A stretch of DNA of 5,287 bases from Acidobacteriaceae bacterium (GCA_030040115.1 JASHUH010000224.1:1-5287); one strand, 5' to 3'. Positions 1 through 5,287 are shown, counted from the first letter of the stretch. Program-made: numbers and translations. Notes: generated from the letters alone by a model not told the origin.

Positions 1-1734
1 GGCGCGGAGCCATCGGACGCGCCTTCGAGCGCCACGGGGATTTTTTCAACGGCGCCAGCCCGGGACCCGGCGCACAACGAGGAGGATTTACTGGCGTCGC
101 TGTTGAAGCAGCGGGCGGCGCCTGCAGCTACGCCCGCGGTTCCTCCACAGGCTGTTCCTGCCGCTCCTGCTTATGCCGCCCCTGCTGCTCCGCCGCCGAC
201 TACGCCAGCAACTCCCGCGCCGGGCAGTTTTACGCAAATGTTCAGCTCGCTGAGCGCTTCGGCGCCCGCTGCCCCGGCGCCGGTTGCGGCCCCGCCACCG
301 GCGGCTTCGGGCCAGGCATCAGGTCAAGCTTGGGCTTGGGCTCAGGCTCCGATCGCGCCTGCCCCGGAACCGCCGGCGCCAGCTCCCGCCAGTCCGGGAG
401 AGTTTACCCGGATGCTGCAAGCGCTGAAGACCCCCGATCCCAATGGGGTGGCCCAGTTTCAGTCATTCTCCCGGCCGTCGCAGGAGCTGGCGAAACAATT
501 CAGTCCCGTTTCCATGGACAAGAGTCGCGCCAGTGAGGTTTCGCCCGCCGCTTCTTCCGAGCCGGTCAAGAGCGTGGATCGTCCCCCAAGCACCCCACCC
601 GTAAGCACCCCACCCGCGCCGGGCAGTTTTACGCAAATGTTCAGCTCGCTGGACGCTTCAGCGGCGGCTCCAGCGGCGCCGGCGCCACCGGCAACTTCCA
701 CTCCAGGTTCGGGACCGGCTTCCAGTCCAGCTTCGACTCCGGCATCGGGTCCGGGTGAATTTACGCGATTGTTTCAGGGACTGCCACAGGAGAAGACTGC
801 GGCGCCGACATTGACTGCACCCGCGTCCGCGCCAAGCCAGGAGCCCGGCGCATTTACCCGACTATTTCAAGCGGTTCCCCCAGAAAAGGGCGCGGAGCCT
901 ATGCCCGCGCCCGCGCCGAAGCCGGCTGCCAGTCAAGAGCCGGGGGCCTTTACGCGGATGTTTTCGCAACCGGCGACACCGCAACCCACGCAGGAAAGCC
1001 CGGTGGATTTTCTCCGCTCCCAGCCGGCGCCTGCACGCGATTTGCAGTTTACGACGGAACCGGACAAGCCATTGGAACCGGCAATGCCGGCGCAAGGCGG
1101 ATTTACGCAACTGCTGCAGGCGCTGAATGAGGAGCCGGCGCCGAAGCGGGCCGAGCCGCCACTGGCTCCGGTTTCGCCTCCGCCCGCGGCGGCTCCGGCG
1201 GCGGGAGGATTCACGCAGCTTTTGCGCACGCTTTCGGCCGAGCAGACGGCCCCGGCTTCGGCGCCTGCGCCAGCTCCGCCGCCACTTTCGTTTGCGCCGG
1301 CTGCGGCACCGCCGTTCGCCGCGCCCGCAGCGGGCTCGCCGGCGGTGTTGCCGCCGATTCCTCAGCCCGCCGGAAGCATGCCGGGGGAATTTACGCGGGT
1401 GATTTCCGGCTCGGCGCTCCGCGATCTGCAAAGCCCGGGGGCAGCCGCGCCGCCTCCGCCCGCGGCCGCGCCACCGAGCGCGCCGGCATGGACGCCACCG
1501 GGTATTCCCAAGCCTCCGGCAATGGGTCCCCCGCCACCTCCGGCGGCGCCGCCTCCGTTCGCACCGCCGGCTTTCGCCTTTCCCATCCCGCCAACGCCTG
1601 CGCCCCCACCGCCCGCGGCGCCCCAGCCGCCGCAAAACGGGTTGCAGAAGTACCTGCCGCTGATCCTGGTGCTGAATGCTTTTCTAATGCTGGCGGTGGT
1701 GCTGATTTTGGTGTTCGTGCTGCACCACAAATGA
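1..1734 (+). CDS. Ala/Pro-rich repeat-motif protein with C-terminal membrane anchor (5' partial, function unknown)
   Basis: The frame is open from the first base to the TGA at 1732-1734 (577 codons), so the true start probably lies to the left. The first credible in-window initiator is a TTG at 103; a purine-rich GAGGAGGA at 79-86 precedes a CTG at 91, but the sequence before it (GAEPSDAPSSATG) is the same kind of linker. The protein is mostly Ala, Pro and Ser and is predicted to be disordered. Nine copies of a PGxFT[RQ][ML][FL] motif are spread from 220 to 1413. A less biased stretch lies near 442-534 (QFQSFSRPSQELAKQF). A proline-dense block covers about 1441-1635. A single hydrophobic helix at 1651-1722 (YLPLILVLNAF, then LMLAVVLILVFVL) is followed only by HHK, which resembles a tail anchor with the chain in the cytoplasm. 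No enzymatic domain or signal peptide is visible in the part seen. The gene converges on tssK, so it is not in that operon. The reading frame is well supported; the function is unknown, and a folded N-terminal domain outside the window is possible. Confidence 0.85.
   Translation, partial: GAEPSDAPSSATGIFSTAPARDPAHNEEDLLASLLKQRAAPAATPAVPPQAVPAAPAYAAPAAPPPTTPATPAPGSFTQMFSSLSASAPAAPAPVAAPPPAASGQASGQAWAWAQAPIAPAPEPPAPAPASPGEFTRMLQALKTPDPNGVAQFQSFSRPSQELAKQFSPVSMDKSRASEVSPAASSEPVKSVDRPPSTPPVSTPPAPGSFTQMFSSLDASAAAPAAPAPPATSTPGSGPASSPASTPASGPGEFTRLFQGLPQEKTAAPTLTAPASAPSQEPGAFTRLFQAVPPEKGAEPMPAPAPKPAASQEPGAFTRMFSQPATPQPTQESPVDFLRSQPAPARDLQFTTEPDKPLEPAMPAQGGFTQLLQALNEEPAPKRAEPPLAPVSPPPAAAPAAGGFTQLLRTLSAEQTAPASAPAPAPPPLSFAPAAAPPFAAPAAGSPAVLPPIPQPAGSMPGEFTRVISGSALRDLQSPGAAAPPPPAAAPPSAPAWTPPGIPKPPAMGPPPPPAAPPPFAPPAFAFPIPPTPAPPPPAAPQPPQNGLQKYLPLILVLNAFLMLAVVLILVFVLHHK
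214..252 (+). repeat. 39-bp perfect direct repeat, copy 1
   Basis: This stretch is identical base for base to 613-651 and encodes PAPGSFTQMFSSL. Two mismatches follow and then CGCTTC is shared again. Other motif copies differ at many third positions, so this pair looks like a recent duplication or gene conversion inside the gene. Confidence 0.9.
588..616 (+). repeat. Short tandem repeat, 15-bp period
   Basis: AAGCACCCCACCCG occurs at 588-601 and again at 603-616, a period of 15 bp (five codons), giving STPPV followed by STPPA. It directly precedes motif copy 3 and overlaps the start of the 39-bp repeat. It looks like a small slippage duplication in the linker. Confidence 0.75.
613..651 (+). 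repeat. 39-bp perfect direct repeat, copy 2
   Basis: Second copy of the repeat at 214-252, 399 bp downstream and in the same reading frame (399 is a multiple of three). Recombination between the copies would remove or add 133 codons without a frameshift, so the length of the protein could vary between strains. Confidence 0.9.
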
Positions 1735-1800
1735 GCTTCCAGCTGCTAGCTCCCATTAGCCGTCAGCAATTGGCTTATCGATTTTGACGCCCACGCCGCA

Positions 1801-3156
1801 TCAGGACGGATTGGCGAAGAGGAAGATCAGCTCCATGTCGGGATTGCTGATTTCGGCAGGCAGATAGACAGCGAAGTTGCGCGCGCGTACCACCGCTTCC
1901 CACACCGGGCCGCTCGGATCGAGGCTGAAGTACTGGTAACGCAGCTTGACGGGAATGGCGCGCGGGGGGACGGGGACATGAGTCAGCTTGAGGCCGGGCA
2001 GAGCCTGACGAATGAGCTGTTCGATGTGCGTGGCCGAGCAGGCCTTGGCCAGGGCGGGGAAGCGGGCGATGAGATCGGCTTCGCGTAAATCAGAAGAAAC
2101 GGCGAGGTAGGGGCGCGAATTCTGGAAATAGCGATCCTTGTCGATAGCGGTGGCGTAGATGGAATCGCGCAACGGCTTGAGCGGTAGGGCCACGAAATTG
2201 CTGGGGACCACGGTTTCGAGCAGCTCCGCGATGGTGGCGTCGAGAGCCAGAAAACAGGAGCCTAGATTTTCGTGCTCATAGGTAGGCAAGTCGCGCGGCT
2301 CGATTTTTGGAGAGAAGGTGGTGAGCGCTCCGGCCAGGGAGAGCATGTGGAGGAAAAGCGCTTCCGGGTGGACGTGTGAGGCTTCGAGCATGTGGCGCGA
2401 GAGGGGAAGGTGGACGTTGATGGTGTAAAGCAGCCAGAAGTTGGCGATGTCGGAGGCGCTGAAATCGGCCAGCGACTGATTGCGCTGGCGGCGCGAACCG
2501 GCCAACTGGCTGCTTCGCGAGACCAGAGTTTCAATCTGGCCGCGTAGAATGCCGGTAAGCAGTTCGTTGCCTTTGATATTCAGGAGCGGGGGTACGAACT
2601 TGGGGTTGTGACGGTAGGCGCCGGACTCGGTGCGCTCAATCTGGGCAACGGGAAGCAGGACGGCGCCCTCGAGGTTTTCGCCTTCGGCGAGAATCTGGAG
2701 GTTTTTGCGGGCCAGGGAAACGGGCTTTTCCATCCCCGAACTGTTTTCGTCGCGCAACATTTGCAGTTCCGCGTAGAAGCGGGTGCTGGCGCCCGAGTGC
2801 TGCAGGGCGACGTTCACGCCGCCCGGCCGGTCCTGTGGGACGGCGAGGAAAAACGCGCATGCGCTTCTTCCGTCGGCGAAACACTCATCGAGGGTGCGCG
2901 AGGCGGGGAGCGCGTCCGAAGCGGGCAGGTCGAACATGAGCCCGTCAGGAAAGATGCCTGCGGCTTCCATGACGTTGAGCCGGCCTTGGCTGAGCCCAGC
3001 GGCGTCGAATTGCAGGGAGGCGAAACCCCAGTTGCGGAACGACAGCGCGGCGGTGAGGAAGCGCAGCGTGTCTTCGAAAAAGCGGTCCTGGGCCTGCAGA
3101 TGCTGGGGGGAGAGAAAAACCCCCTTCGACCAAACCACCGGCTGTAACTGTCGCAT
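1801..3156 (-). CDS. tssK: Type VI secretion system baseplate subunit TssK
   Basis: TssK is the trimeric baseplate component that links the wedge proteins (TssE/F/G) to the TssJLM membrane complex on the cytoplasmic side of the inner membrane. The 451-residue product is full length for the family (about 440-450). The N-terminus carries the diagnostic block VVWSKGVFLSPQHLQAQDRF (residues 7-26), equivalent to the family's W-x-E-G-x-F-L-x-P-Q-H-x-Q-x-x-D pattern. The C-terminal receptor-binding-like domain ends in the typical run with PPRAIPVKLRYQYFSLD (about 397-413) and PDMELIFLF (about 439-447). The ATG at 3154-3156 is chosen because AGGAG lies 8 nt upstream and the conserved N-terminal block begins at residue 7. 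The TGA is at 1801-1803. No frameshift or internal stop is seen. It diverges from tssBC and converges on the repeat-motif gene. The family call is from recognised motifs and is firm. Confidence 0.96.
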   Translation of the reverse strand: MRQLQPVVWSKGVFLSPQHLQAQDRFFEDTLRFLTAALSFRNWGFASLQFDAAGLSQGRLNVMEAAGIFPDGLMFDLPASDALPASRTLDECFADGRSACAFFLAVPQDRPGGVNVALQHSGASTRFYAELQMLRDENSSGMEKPVSLARKNLQILAEGENLEGAVLLPVAQIERTESGAYRHNPKFVPPLLNIKGNELLTGILRGQIETLVSRSSQLAGSRRQRNQSLADFSASDIANFWLLYTINVHLPLSRHMLEASHVHPEALFLHMLSLAGALTTFSPKIEPRDLPTYEHENLGSCFLALDATIAELLETVVPSNFVALPLKPLRDSIYATAIDKDRYFQNSRPYLAVSSDLREADLIARFPALAKACSATHIEQLIRQALPGLKLTHVPVPPRAIPVKLRYQYFSLDPSGPVWEAVVRARNFAVYLPAEISNPDMELIFLFANPS

Positions 3157-3164
3157 ACATCGAT

Positions 3165-3169
3165 CTCCT
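3165..3169 (-). promoter_or_regulatory. Ribosome binding site of tssK
   Basis: On the minus strand the sequence reads AGGAG, with 8 nt to the ATG at 3156. This fixes the tssK start. Confidence 0.75.
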
Positions 3170-3236
3170 GGGGAGATGCTCCTGGAGCGCCCGCGGGGGC
3201 GCGGGAAGACTCAAGAAAACAGGCTCTAAGGGGTGG

Positions 3237-3242
3237 AGTATA
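3237..3242 (-). promoter_or_regulatory. Weak -10 candidate for tssK
   Basis: The minus strand reads TATACT, five of six matches to TATAAT. Transcription would begin near 3230 and give a leader of about 75 nt. No acceptable -35 hexamer lies 16 to 18 nt upstream (that position reads TCCTCG and neighbours), so activity would need an activator or the element is chance. Confidence 0.3.
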
Positions 3243-3251
3243 CACCCGGGC

Positions 3252-3285
3252 CGCGCGCTCGAGGACGGCGAATCGAGGGCGCGCG
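3252..3285. repeat. Imperfect inverted repeat, operator candidate
   Basis: CGCGCGCTCGA at 3252-3262 pairs with TCGAGGGCGCGCG at 3273-3285 over 11 base pairs, interrupted by a 2-nt bulge (GG at 3278-3279), around a 10-nt spacer. It sits where the -35 region of the weak tssK promoter would be, about 130 bp upstream of the tssB promoter. It could be a binding site for a dimeric regulator or an RNA hairpin. In such GC-rich DNA, chance is also possible. Confidence 0.4.
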
Positions 3286-3411
3286 AACGCTTCAGGATGC
3301 AGGATACGCTCGGGCCCGCGGACGTGCCGACGGCGAGGGCAAACTGCGCACAGAGCCGCTATGGGAAAGCCGCGCGGCGCGAAAGGATTGTGAAAAGTAT
3401 TGCGAAGGGGC

Positions 3412-3440
3412 TTGACACAGGACGCTGCACGGGAAATAAT
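3412..3440 (+). promoter_or_regulatory. Sigma70-type promoter for tssBC
   Basis: A perfect TTGACA (-35) at 3412-3417 is followed by an exact 17-nt spacer and AATAAT (-10, five of six) at 3435-3440. The local sequence around the -10 is AT-richer than its surroundings. Transcription would start near 3447 and run about 170 nt before the tssB start codon. This is the best promoter seen in the window and suggests housekeeping-sigma transcription of the sheath genes. Confidence 0.75.
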
Positions 3441-3540
3441 CAAACCGCTTCTTAAAGGTGCGTCGAGACGATCCCTAGAGTTCCACGTCTGCGCGCCGGT
3501 GTAATTTTCGACCAAGGGAAAAATAGCGCGATTTCCGGTT

Positions 3541-3564
3541 GAGGCCCGCCCCAAACGCGGCCTC
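3541..3564 (+). promoter_or_regulatory. Leader hairpin 1 upstream of tssB
   Basis: GAGGCC at 3541-3546 pairs perfectly with GGCCTC at 3559-3564. Allowing a bulged C at 3547, GC at 3548-3549 also pairs with GC at 3557-3558, leaving the loop CCCAAAC. The hairpin lies in the predicted tssBC leader and has no U-run after it, so it does not look like a terminator. Confidence 0.5.
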
Positions 3565-3575
3565 TTCCAAGCGGA

Positions 3576-3596
3576 GTGCGCACACACGTTGCGCAC
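3576..3596 (+). promoter_or_regulatory. Leader hairpin 2 upstream of tssB
   Basis: GTGCGCA at 3576-3582 pairs with TGCGCAC at 3590-3596 (7 bp, 7-nt loop CACACGT). The sequence also contains the direct repeat TGCGCACAC (from 3577 and from 3590, the first reading TGCGCACAC). The stem ends 11 nt before the ribosome binding site, close enough to affect ribosome access or mRNA stability. Confidence 0.5.
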
Positions 3597-3607
3597 ACGG
3601 GGTCTCC

Positions 3608-3614
3608 GGGGGGA
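3608..3614 (+). promoter_or_regulatory. Ribosome binding site of tssB
   Basis: GGGGGGA is followed by AAA and the ATG at 3618. The match to AGGAGG is approximate but the spacing is suitable, and it supports the ATG over the GTG at 3576, which sits inside a hairpin without a purine tract in front. Confidence 0.6.
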
Positions 3615-3617
3615 AAA

Positions 3618-4139
3618 ATGGCTAAAGAAAGCACACAGCACAAGCTCGATCGCGTCCGTTCGCCACGCGTGCATATCACCTACGACGTCGAGATCGGCGA
3701 CGCCATTGAACTGAAGGAATTGCCCTTCGTGATGGGCGTTCTGGGAGATTTAACCGGGCAGCCGGAGCAGCCGCTCGCGGCGCTCAAGGACCGCAAGTTC
3801 GTCGAGATCAATCCCGACAACTTCGACACGGTGTTGAAAGGGATGCAGCCGCACCTGGCGTTTGCCGTCGAAAACAAGCTGAGCGATGATCCGAACGCAG
3901 GGCAAATCAAGGTGAACTTGAAATTTGAAAGTTTGGATGACTTCAGCCCCGAGAACGTGGCCAAGCAGGTGGGTCCGCTCAAGGAGCTGCTGGATTTGCG
4001 CACAAGGCTCTCCGATCTTCGCGGAAGCCTGCAGGGCAACGACAAGCTCGACGAAGCGTTGATGGAAGCGGTCTCAAGCACGGAATCCAAGGAAAAGCTT
4101 CGGGCTGAACTGGGTAAACCCTCCGGAGGTGGCGAATGA
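3618..4139 (+). CDS. tssB: Type VI secretion system contractile sheath small subunit TssB (VipA)
   Basis: TssB (VipA) forms heterodimers with TssC that polymerise in the cytoplasm into the contractile sheath around the Hcp tube. The 173-residue product has the family's usual length. Conserved family blocks are visible: RVHITYDVEIGDAIELKELP (residues 17-36), FVMGVLGDLTG (37-47), NFDTVLKGMQPHL (about 72-84), a VENKL segment, and a helical C-terminal part (about 117-165) that includes LLDLRTRLSDLRGSLQGNDK and corresponds to the region packing against TssC. The ATG at 3618 gives the typical start MAKESTQHKLDRVRSPRV. An in-frame GTG at 3576 would add 14 residues that do not fit the family. The stop codon overlaps the tssC start (ATGA), and the tssC ribosome binding site is inside the last codons. 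It is the first gene after the promoter at 3412-3440. Confidence 0.97.
   Translation: MAKESTQHKLDRVRSPRVHITYDVEIGDAIELKELPFVMGVLGDLTGQPEQPLAALKDRKFVEINPDNFDTVLKGMQPHLAFAVENKLSDDPNAGQIKVNLKFESLDDFSPENVAKQVGPLKELLDLRTRLSDLRGSLQGNDKLDEALMEAVSSTESKEKLRAELGKPSGGGE
4125..4130 (+). promoter_or_regulatory. Ribosome binding site of tssC
   Basis: GGAGGT lies 5 nt before the ATG at 4136, inside the 3' end of tssB. It is the strongest Shine-Dalgarno in the window and fixes the tssC start at the ATGA overlap. Confidence 0.8.
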
Positions 4140-5287
4140 GCGCGAATGATACGGCAGTCGCGGCGGTAAGCGAAAAAGCAGCGGAAACTACGGAACAGAC
4201 ATTACTTGACCAGATTGTTGCGCAAGGCCGCTTCACACGCGACGCGGCGACGCTCGAACGCGGCCGCGACATGGTGAAGGAGTTCGTCACGCAGGTGCTC
4301 GAGGGGCACATGACCGTGACGCGCGACGCGGAGGCCACCATCCAGGCCCGGATTGCGCAGATTGACCGGCTGATTTCGATTCAGCTCAACGAAGTTCTGC
4401 ATTACCCGGCATTTCAAAAGCTGGAGGGGACCTGGCGGGGCATCAAGTACCTGATCGACCAGTCGGAAACCAGCGAAATGCTGAAGATCAAGGTGCTCAA
4501 CGTCTCCAAGCGCGAGCTGCTGAAAGATCTGCAGAGGGCGGCGGAATTCGATCAGAGCGCGTTGTTCAAGAAGGTGTATGAAGAGGAGTTCGGCGTCTTC
4601 GGTGGAGCGCCGTTCGCTTCGATCGTGGGCGACTACGAATTCGGGCGGGGGCCGGAAGACATCGAGCTGATGGAGCGGATTTCGCAGGTGGCGTCGGCGG
4701 CGCATGCGCCTTTCCTGACGGCGGCCAACTCGGAGCTGCTGAACTTGAGCAGTTACACGCAACTGGGCGCGCCGCGCGACATCGGCAAGATTTTCGATTC
4801 CACCGAGTACGCGAAGTGGAAGAGCTTCCGGCAGTCGGACGATTCGCGCTACGTGGCGCTCACACTGCCGCACATCCTGATGCGGCTGCCTTACGGAAAG
4901 GACACCAAACAGGTTGAGGCGTTCGACTACGAAGAGGGGGTGGATGGCAGCGATCACTCCAAGTACCTGTGGGGCAACGCGGCCTTCGGGCTGGCGGCTC
5001 GTCTGACGAACTCGTTTGCGAAATACGGTTGGTGCGCATCGATCCGGGGTGTGGAAGGCGGCGGTCTGGTGGAGGGGCTTCCGGCGCATACATTCCGCAC
5101 CGACGAAGGCGACGTGGCCCTGAAGTGCCCGACCGAAGTGGCGGTCACCGACCGGCGCGAGAAGGAATTGGCCGATCAGGGCCTGGTGCCGCTGGTGCAC
5201 TGCAAGGGAACCGACTACGCGGCCTTCTTCAGCGTGCAGACGGCGAACAAGCCAAAACTATACGACAAGGATGCGGCGAACGCCAAT
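4136..5287 (+). CDS. tssC: Type VI secretion system contractile sheath large subunit TssC (VipB), 3' partial
   Basis: The frame opens at the ATG overlapping the tssB stop and runs to the right window edge without a stop, giving 384 residues. TssC proteins are usually near 490-500 residues, so roughly the last 110 are missing. TssC (VipB) builds the sheath with TssB and carries the ClpV-contacting N-terminal helix. Visible landmarks are the Gln/Ala-rich start and helix (LLDQIVAQGRF, about 24-34), the family block LHYPAFQKLEGTWRGIKYLI (about 87-106), FGVFGGAPFASIVGDYEF (152-169), RLPYGKD (250-256), and YLWGNAAFGLAARL (about 277-290). The conserved blocks place this in the VipB/EvpB family with little doubt. 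No frameshift is seen. It is co-transcribed with tssB, and tight coupling fits the equal amounts needed for the sheath. Confidence 0.97.
   Translation, partial: MSANDTAVAAVSEKAAETTEQTLLDQIVAQGRFTRDAATLERGRDMVKEFVTQVLEGHMTVTRDAEATIQARIAQIDRLISIQLNEVLHYPAFQKLEGTWRGIKYLIDQSETSEMLKIKVLNVSKRELLKDLQRAAEFDQSALFKKVYEEEFGVFGGAPFASIVGDYEFGRGPEDIELMERISQVASAAHAPFLTAANSELLNLSSYTQLGAPRDIGKIFDSTEYAKWKSFRQSDDSRYVALTLPHILMRLPYGKDTKQVEAFDYEEGVDGSDHSKYLWGNAAFGLAARLTNSFAKYGWCASIRGVEGGGLVEGLPAHTFRTDEGDVALKCPTEVAVTDRREKELADQGLVPLVHCKGTDYAAFFSVQTANKPKLYDKDAANAN

Larger units (their letters stand above)
220..1413 (+). repeat. Array of nine PGxFT[RQ][ML][FL] short linear motifs
   Basis: Eleven-residue motif copies start at 220 (PGSFTQMFSSL), 394 (PGEFTRMLQAL), 619 (PGSFTQMFSSL), 751 (PGEFTRLFQGL), 844 (PGAFTRLFQAV), 940 (PGAFTRMFSQP), 1093 (QGGFTQLLQAL), 1201 (AGGFTQLLRTL) and 1381 (PGEFTRVISGS). 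Phe-Thr is invariant, followed by Arg or Gln and then hydrophobic residues. Start-to-start spacing is irregular (31 to 75 residues) and filled with Ala/Pro/Ser linker. The regular motif against a degenerate linker suggests the motif is the selected part, perhaps a docking peptide for a partner protein. Copies 1+2 and 3+4 repeat the same S-type/E-type order, copies 5 and 6 share SQEPGAFTR, and copies 7 and 8 share GGFTQLL, so growth by duplication is likely. Confidence 0.85.
3157..3617. other. Divergent intergenic regulatory region between tssK and tssB
   Basis: This 461-nt stretch has no credible gene. Short open frames crossing it lack ribosome binding sites and have Arg/Pro-rich shadow compositions. 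It holds, from left to right, the tssK ribosome binding site (3165-3169), a weak minus-strand -10 candidate (3237-3242), an imperfect inverted repeat (3252-3285), a strong plus-strand promoter (3412-3440), and a leader with two hairpins (3541-3564 and 3576-3596) before the tssB ribosome binding site. I saw no sigma54 -24/-12 element on either strand. The region probably regulates both arms of the T6SS locus. Confidence 0.8.

Noticed and set aside
862..1635. Minus-strand open frame, 257 codons, Arg-rich
   Set aside because: The composition is almost only Arg, Trp and Gly, the reverse reading of the Ala/Pro-rich gene. There is no ribosome binding site or domain.
1733..1752. Small hairpin (GAGCT / AGCTC) after the repeat-motif gene as a terminator
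   Set aside because: Only 5 bp of stem with a 10-nt loop and no T-run. A second 4-bp candidate (AGCC / GGCT, about 1758-1775) is no better. No terminator is supported in the convergent gap.
2608..3147. Plus-strand open frame, 179 codons, inside tssK
   Set aside because: It is antisense to conserved TssK residues, including the diagnostic N-terminal block, and has no independent support.
3293..3305. CAGGAT repeated twice
   Set aside because: Two 6-bp copies 1 nt apart are within chance for this region, and there is no third copy or link to a promoter element.
3576..3617. GTG start giving tssB 14 extra residues
   Set aside because: It sits inside a predicted hairpin with no good ribosome binding site, and the extra residues (RTHVAHTGSPGGK) do not match the usual TssB start. 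The ATG at 3618 has both.
3157..3617. Sigma54 promoter, as found at several T6SS loci
   Set aside because: No TGGCAC-N5-TTGCA-like element is seen on either strand. A lone GTGCC at 3324-3328 lacks its partner element.
2814..3674. Minus-strand open frame, 286 codons, spanning the tssK start and the intergenic region
   Set aside because: It overlaps tssK out of frame, crosses the strong tssB promoter and has a Pro/Arg-rich shadow composition without family features.
4202..5200. Long open frame on the minus strand, 332 codons
   Set aside because: It lies entirely antisense to tssC, whose motifs are unmistakable. The translation is rich in Arg, His, Leu and Gln with no recognisable domain, as expected for the reverse of a GC-rich gene.

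Overview
The window is GC-rich, densely coding bacterial chromosome carrying part of a type VI secretion system (T6SS) locus. Three core genes are recognisable from their conserved motifs: tssK (baseplate adaptor, minus strand, complete), tssB (sheath small subunit, plus strand, complete) and tssC (sheath large subunit, plus strand, cut by the right window edge). The TssK, TssB and TssC sequences look like the ordinary T6SS(i) families, not the Bacteroidota variant. From the style of these proteins, and from the repeated PGEFTR-type motif in the first gene, which I associate from memory with acidobacterial hypothetical proteins, my best guess is a soil-type Acidobacteriota. No 16S rRNA or other phylogenetic marker is present, so this is inference.

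Layout. 1-1734 (+): the 3' part of a gene, open at the left edge, for a long Ala/Pro-rich low-complexity protein. It carries nine copies of a short motif, consensus P-G-x-F-T-[RQ]-[ML]-[FL], and ends in one hydrophobic helix three residues before the stop. 1735-1800: a short convergent gap. 1801-3156 (-): tssK. 3157-3617: a 461-nt divergent regulatory region with a near-consensus sigma70-type promoter firing toward tssB, a roughly 170-nt leader with two predicted hairpins, an imperfect inverted repeat, and a weak promoter candidate toward tssK. 3618-4139 (+): tssB. 4136-5287 (+): tssC, joined to tssB by an ATGA stop/start overlap.

How the parts work together. TssB and TssC co-assemble into the contractile sheath, which explains their translationally coupled arrangement. 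TssK joins the baseplate, on which the sheath polymerises, to the membrane complex. tssK is transcribed away from tssBC, so the 461-nt gap probably controls both arms of the locus. The repeat-motif protein has no function I can name. Its form (long disordered chain, repeated short linear motif, C-terminal membrane anchor) suggests a membrane-tethered multivalent scaffold. Its position beside tssK makes a T6SS link possible but unproven, and it is the most interesting object in the window.
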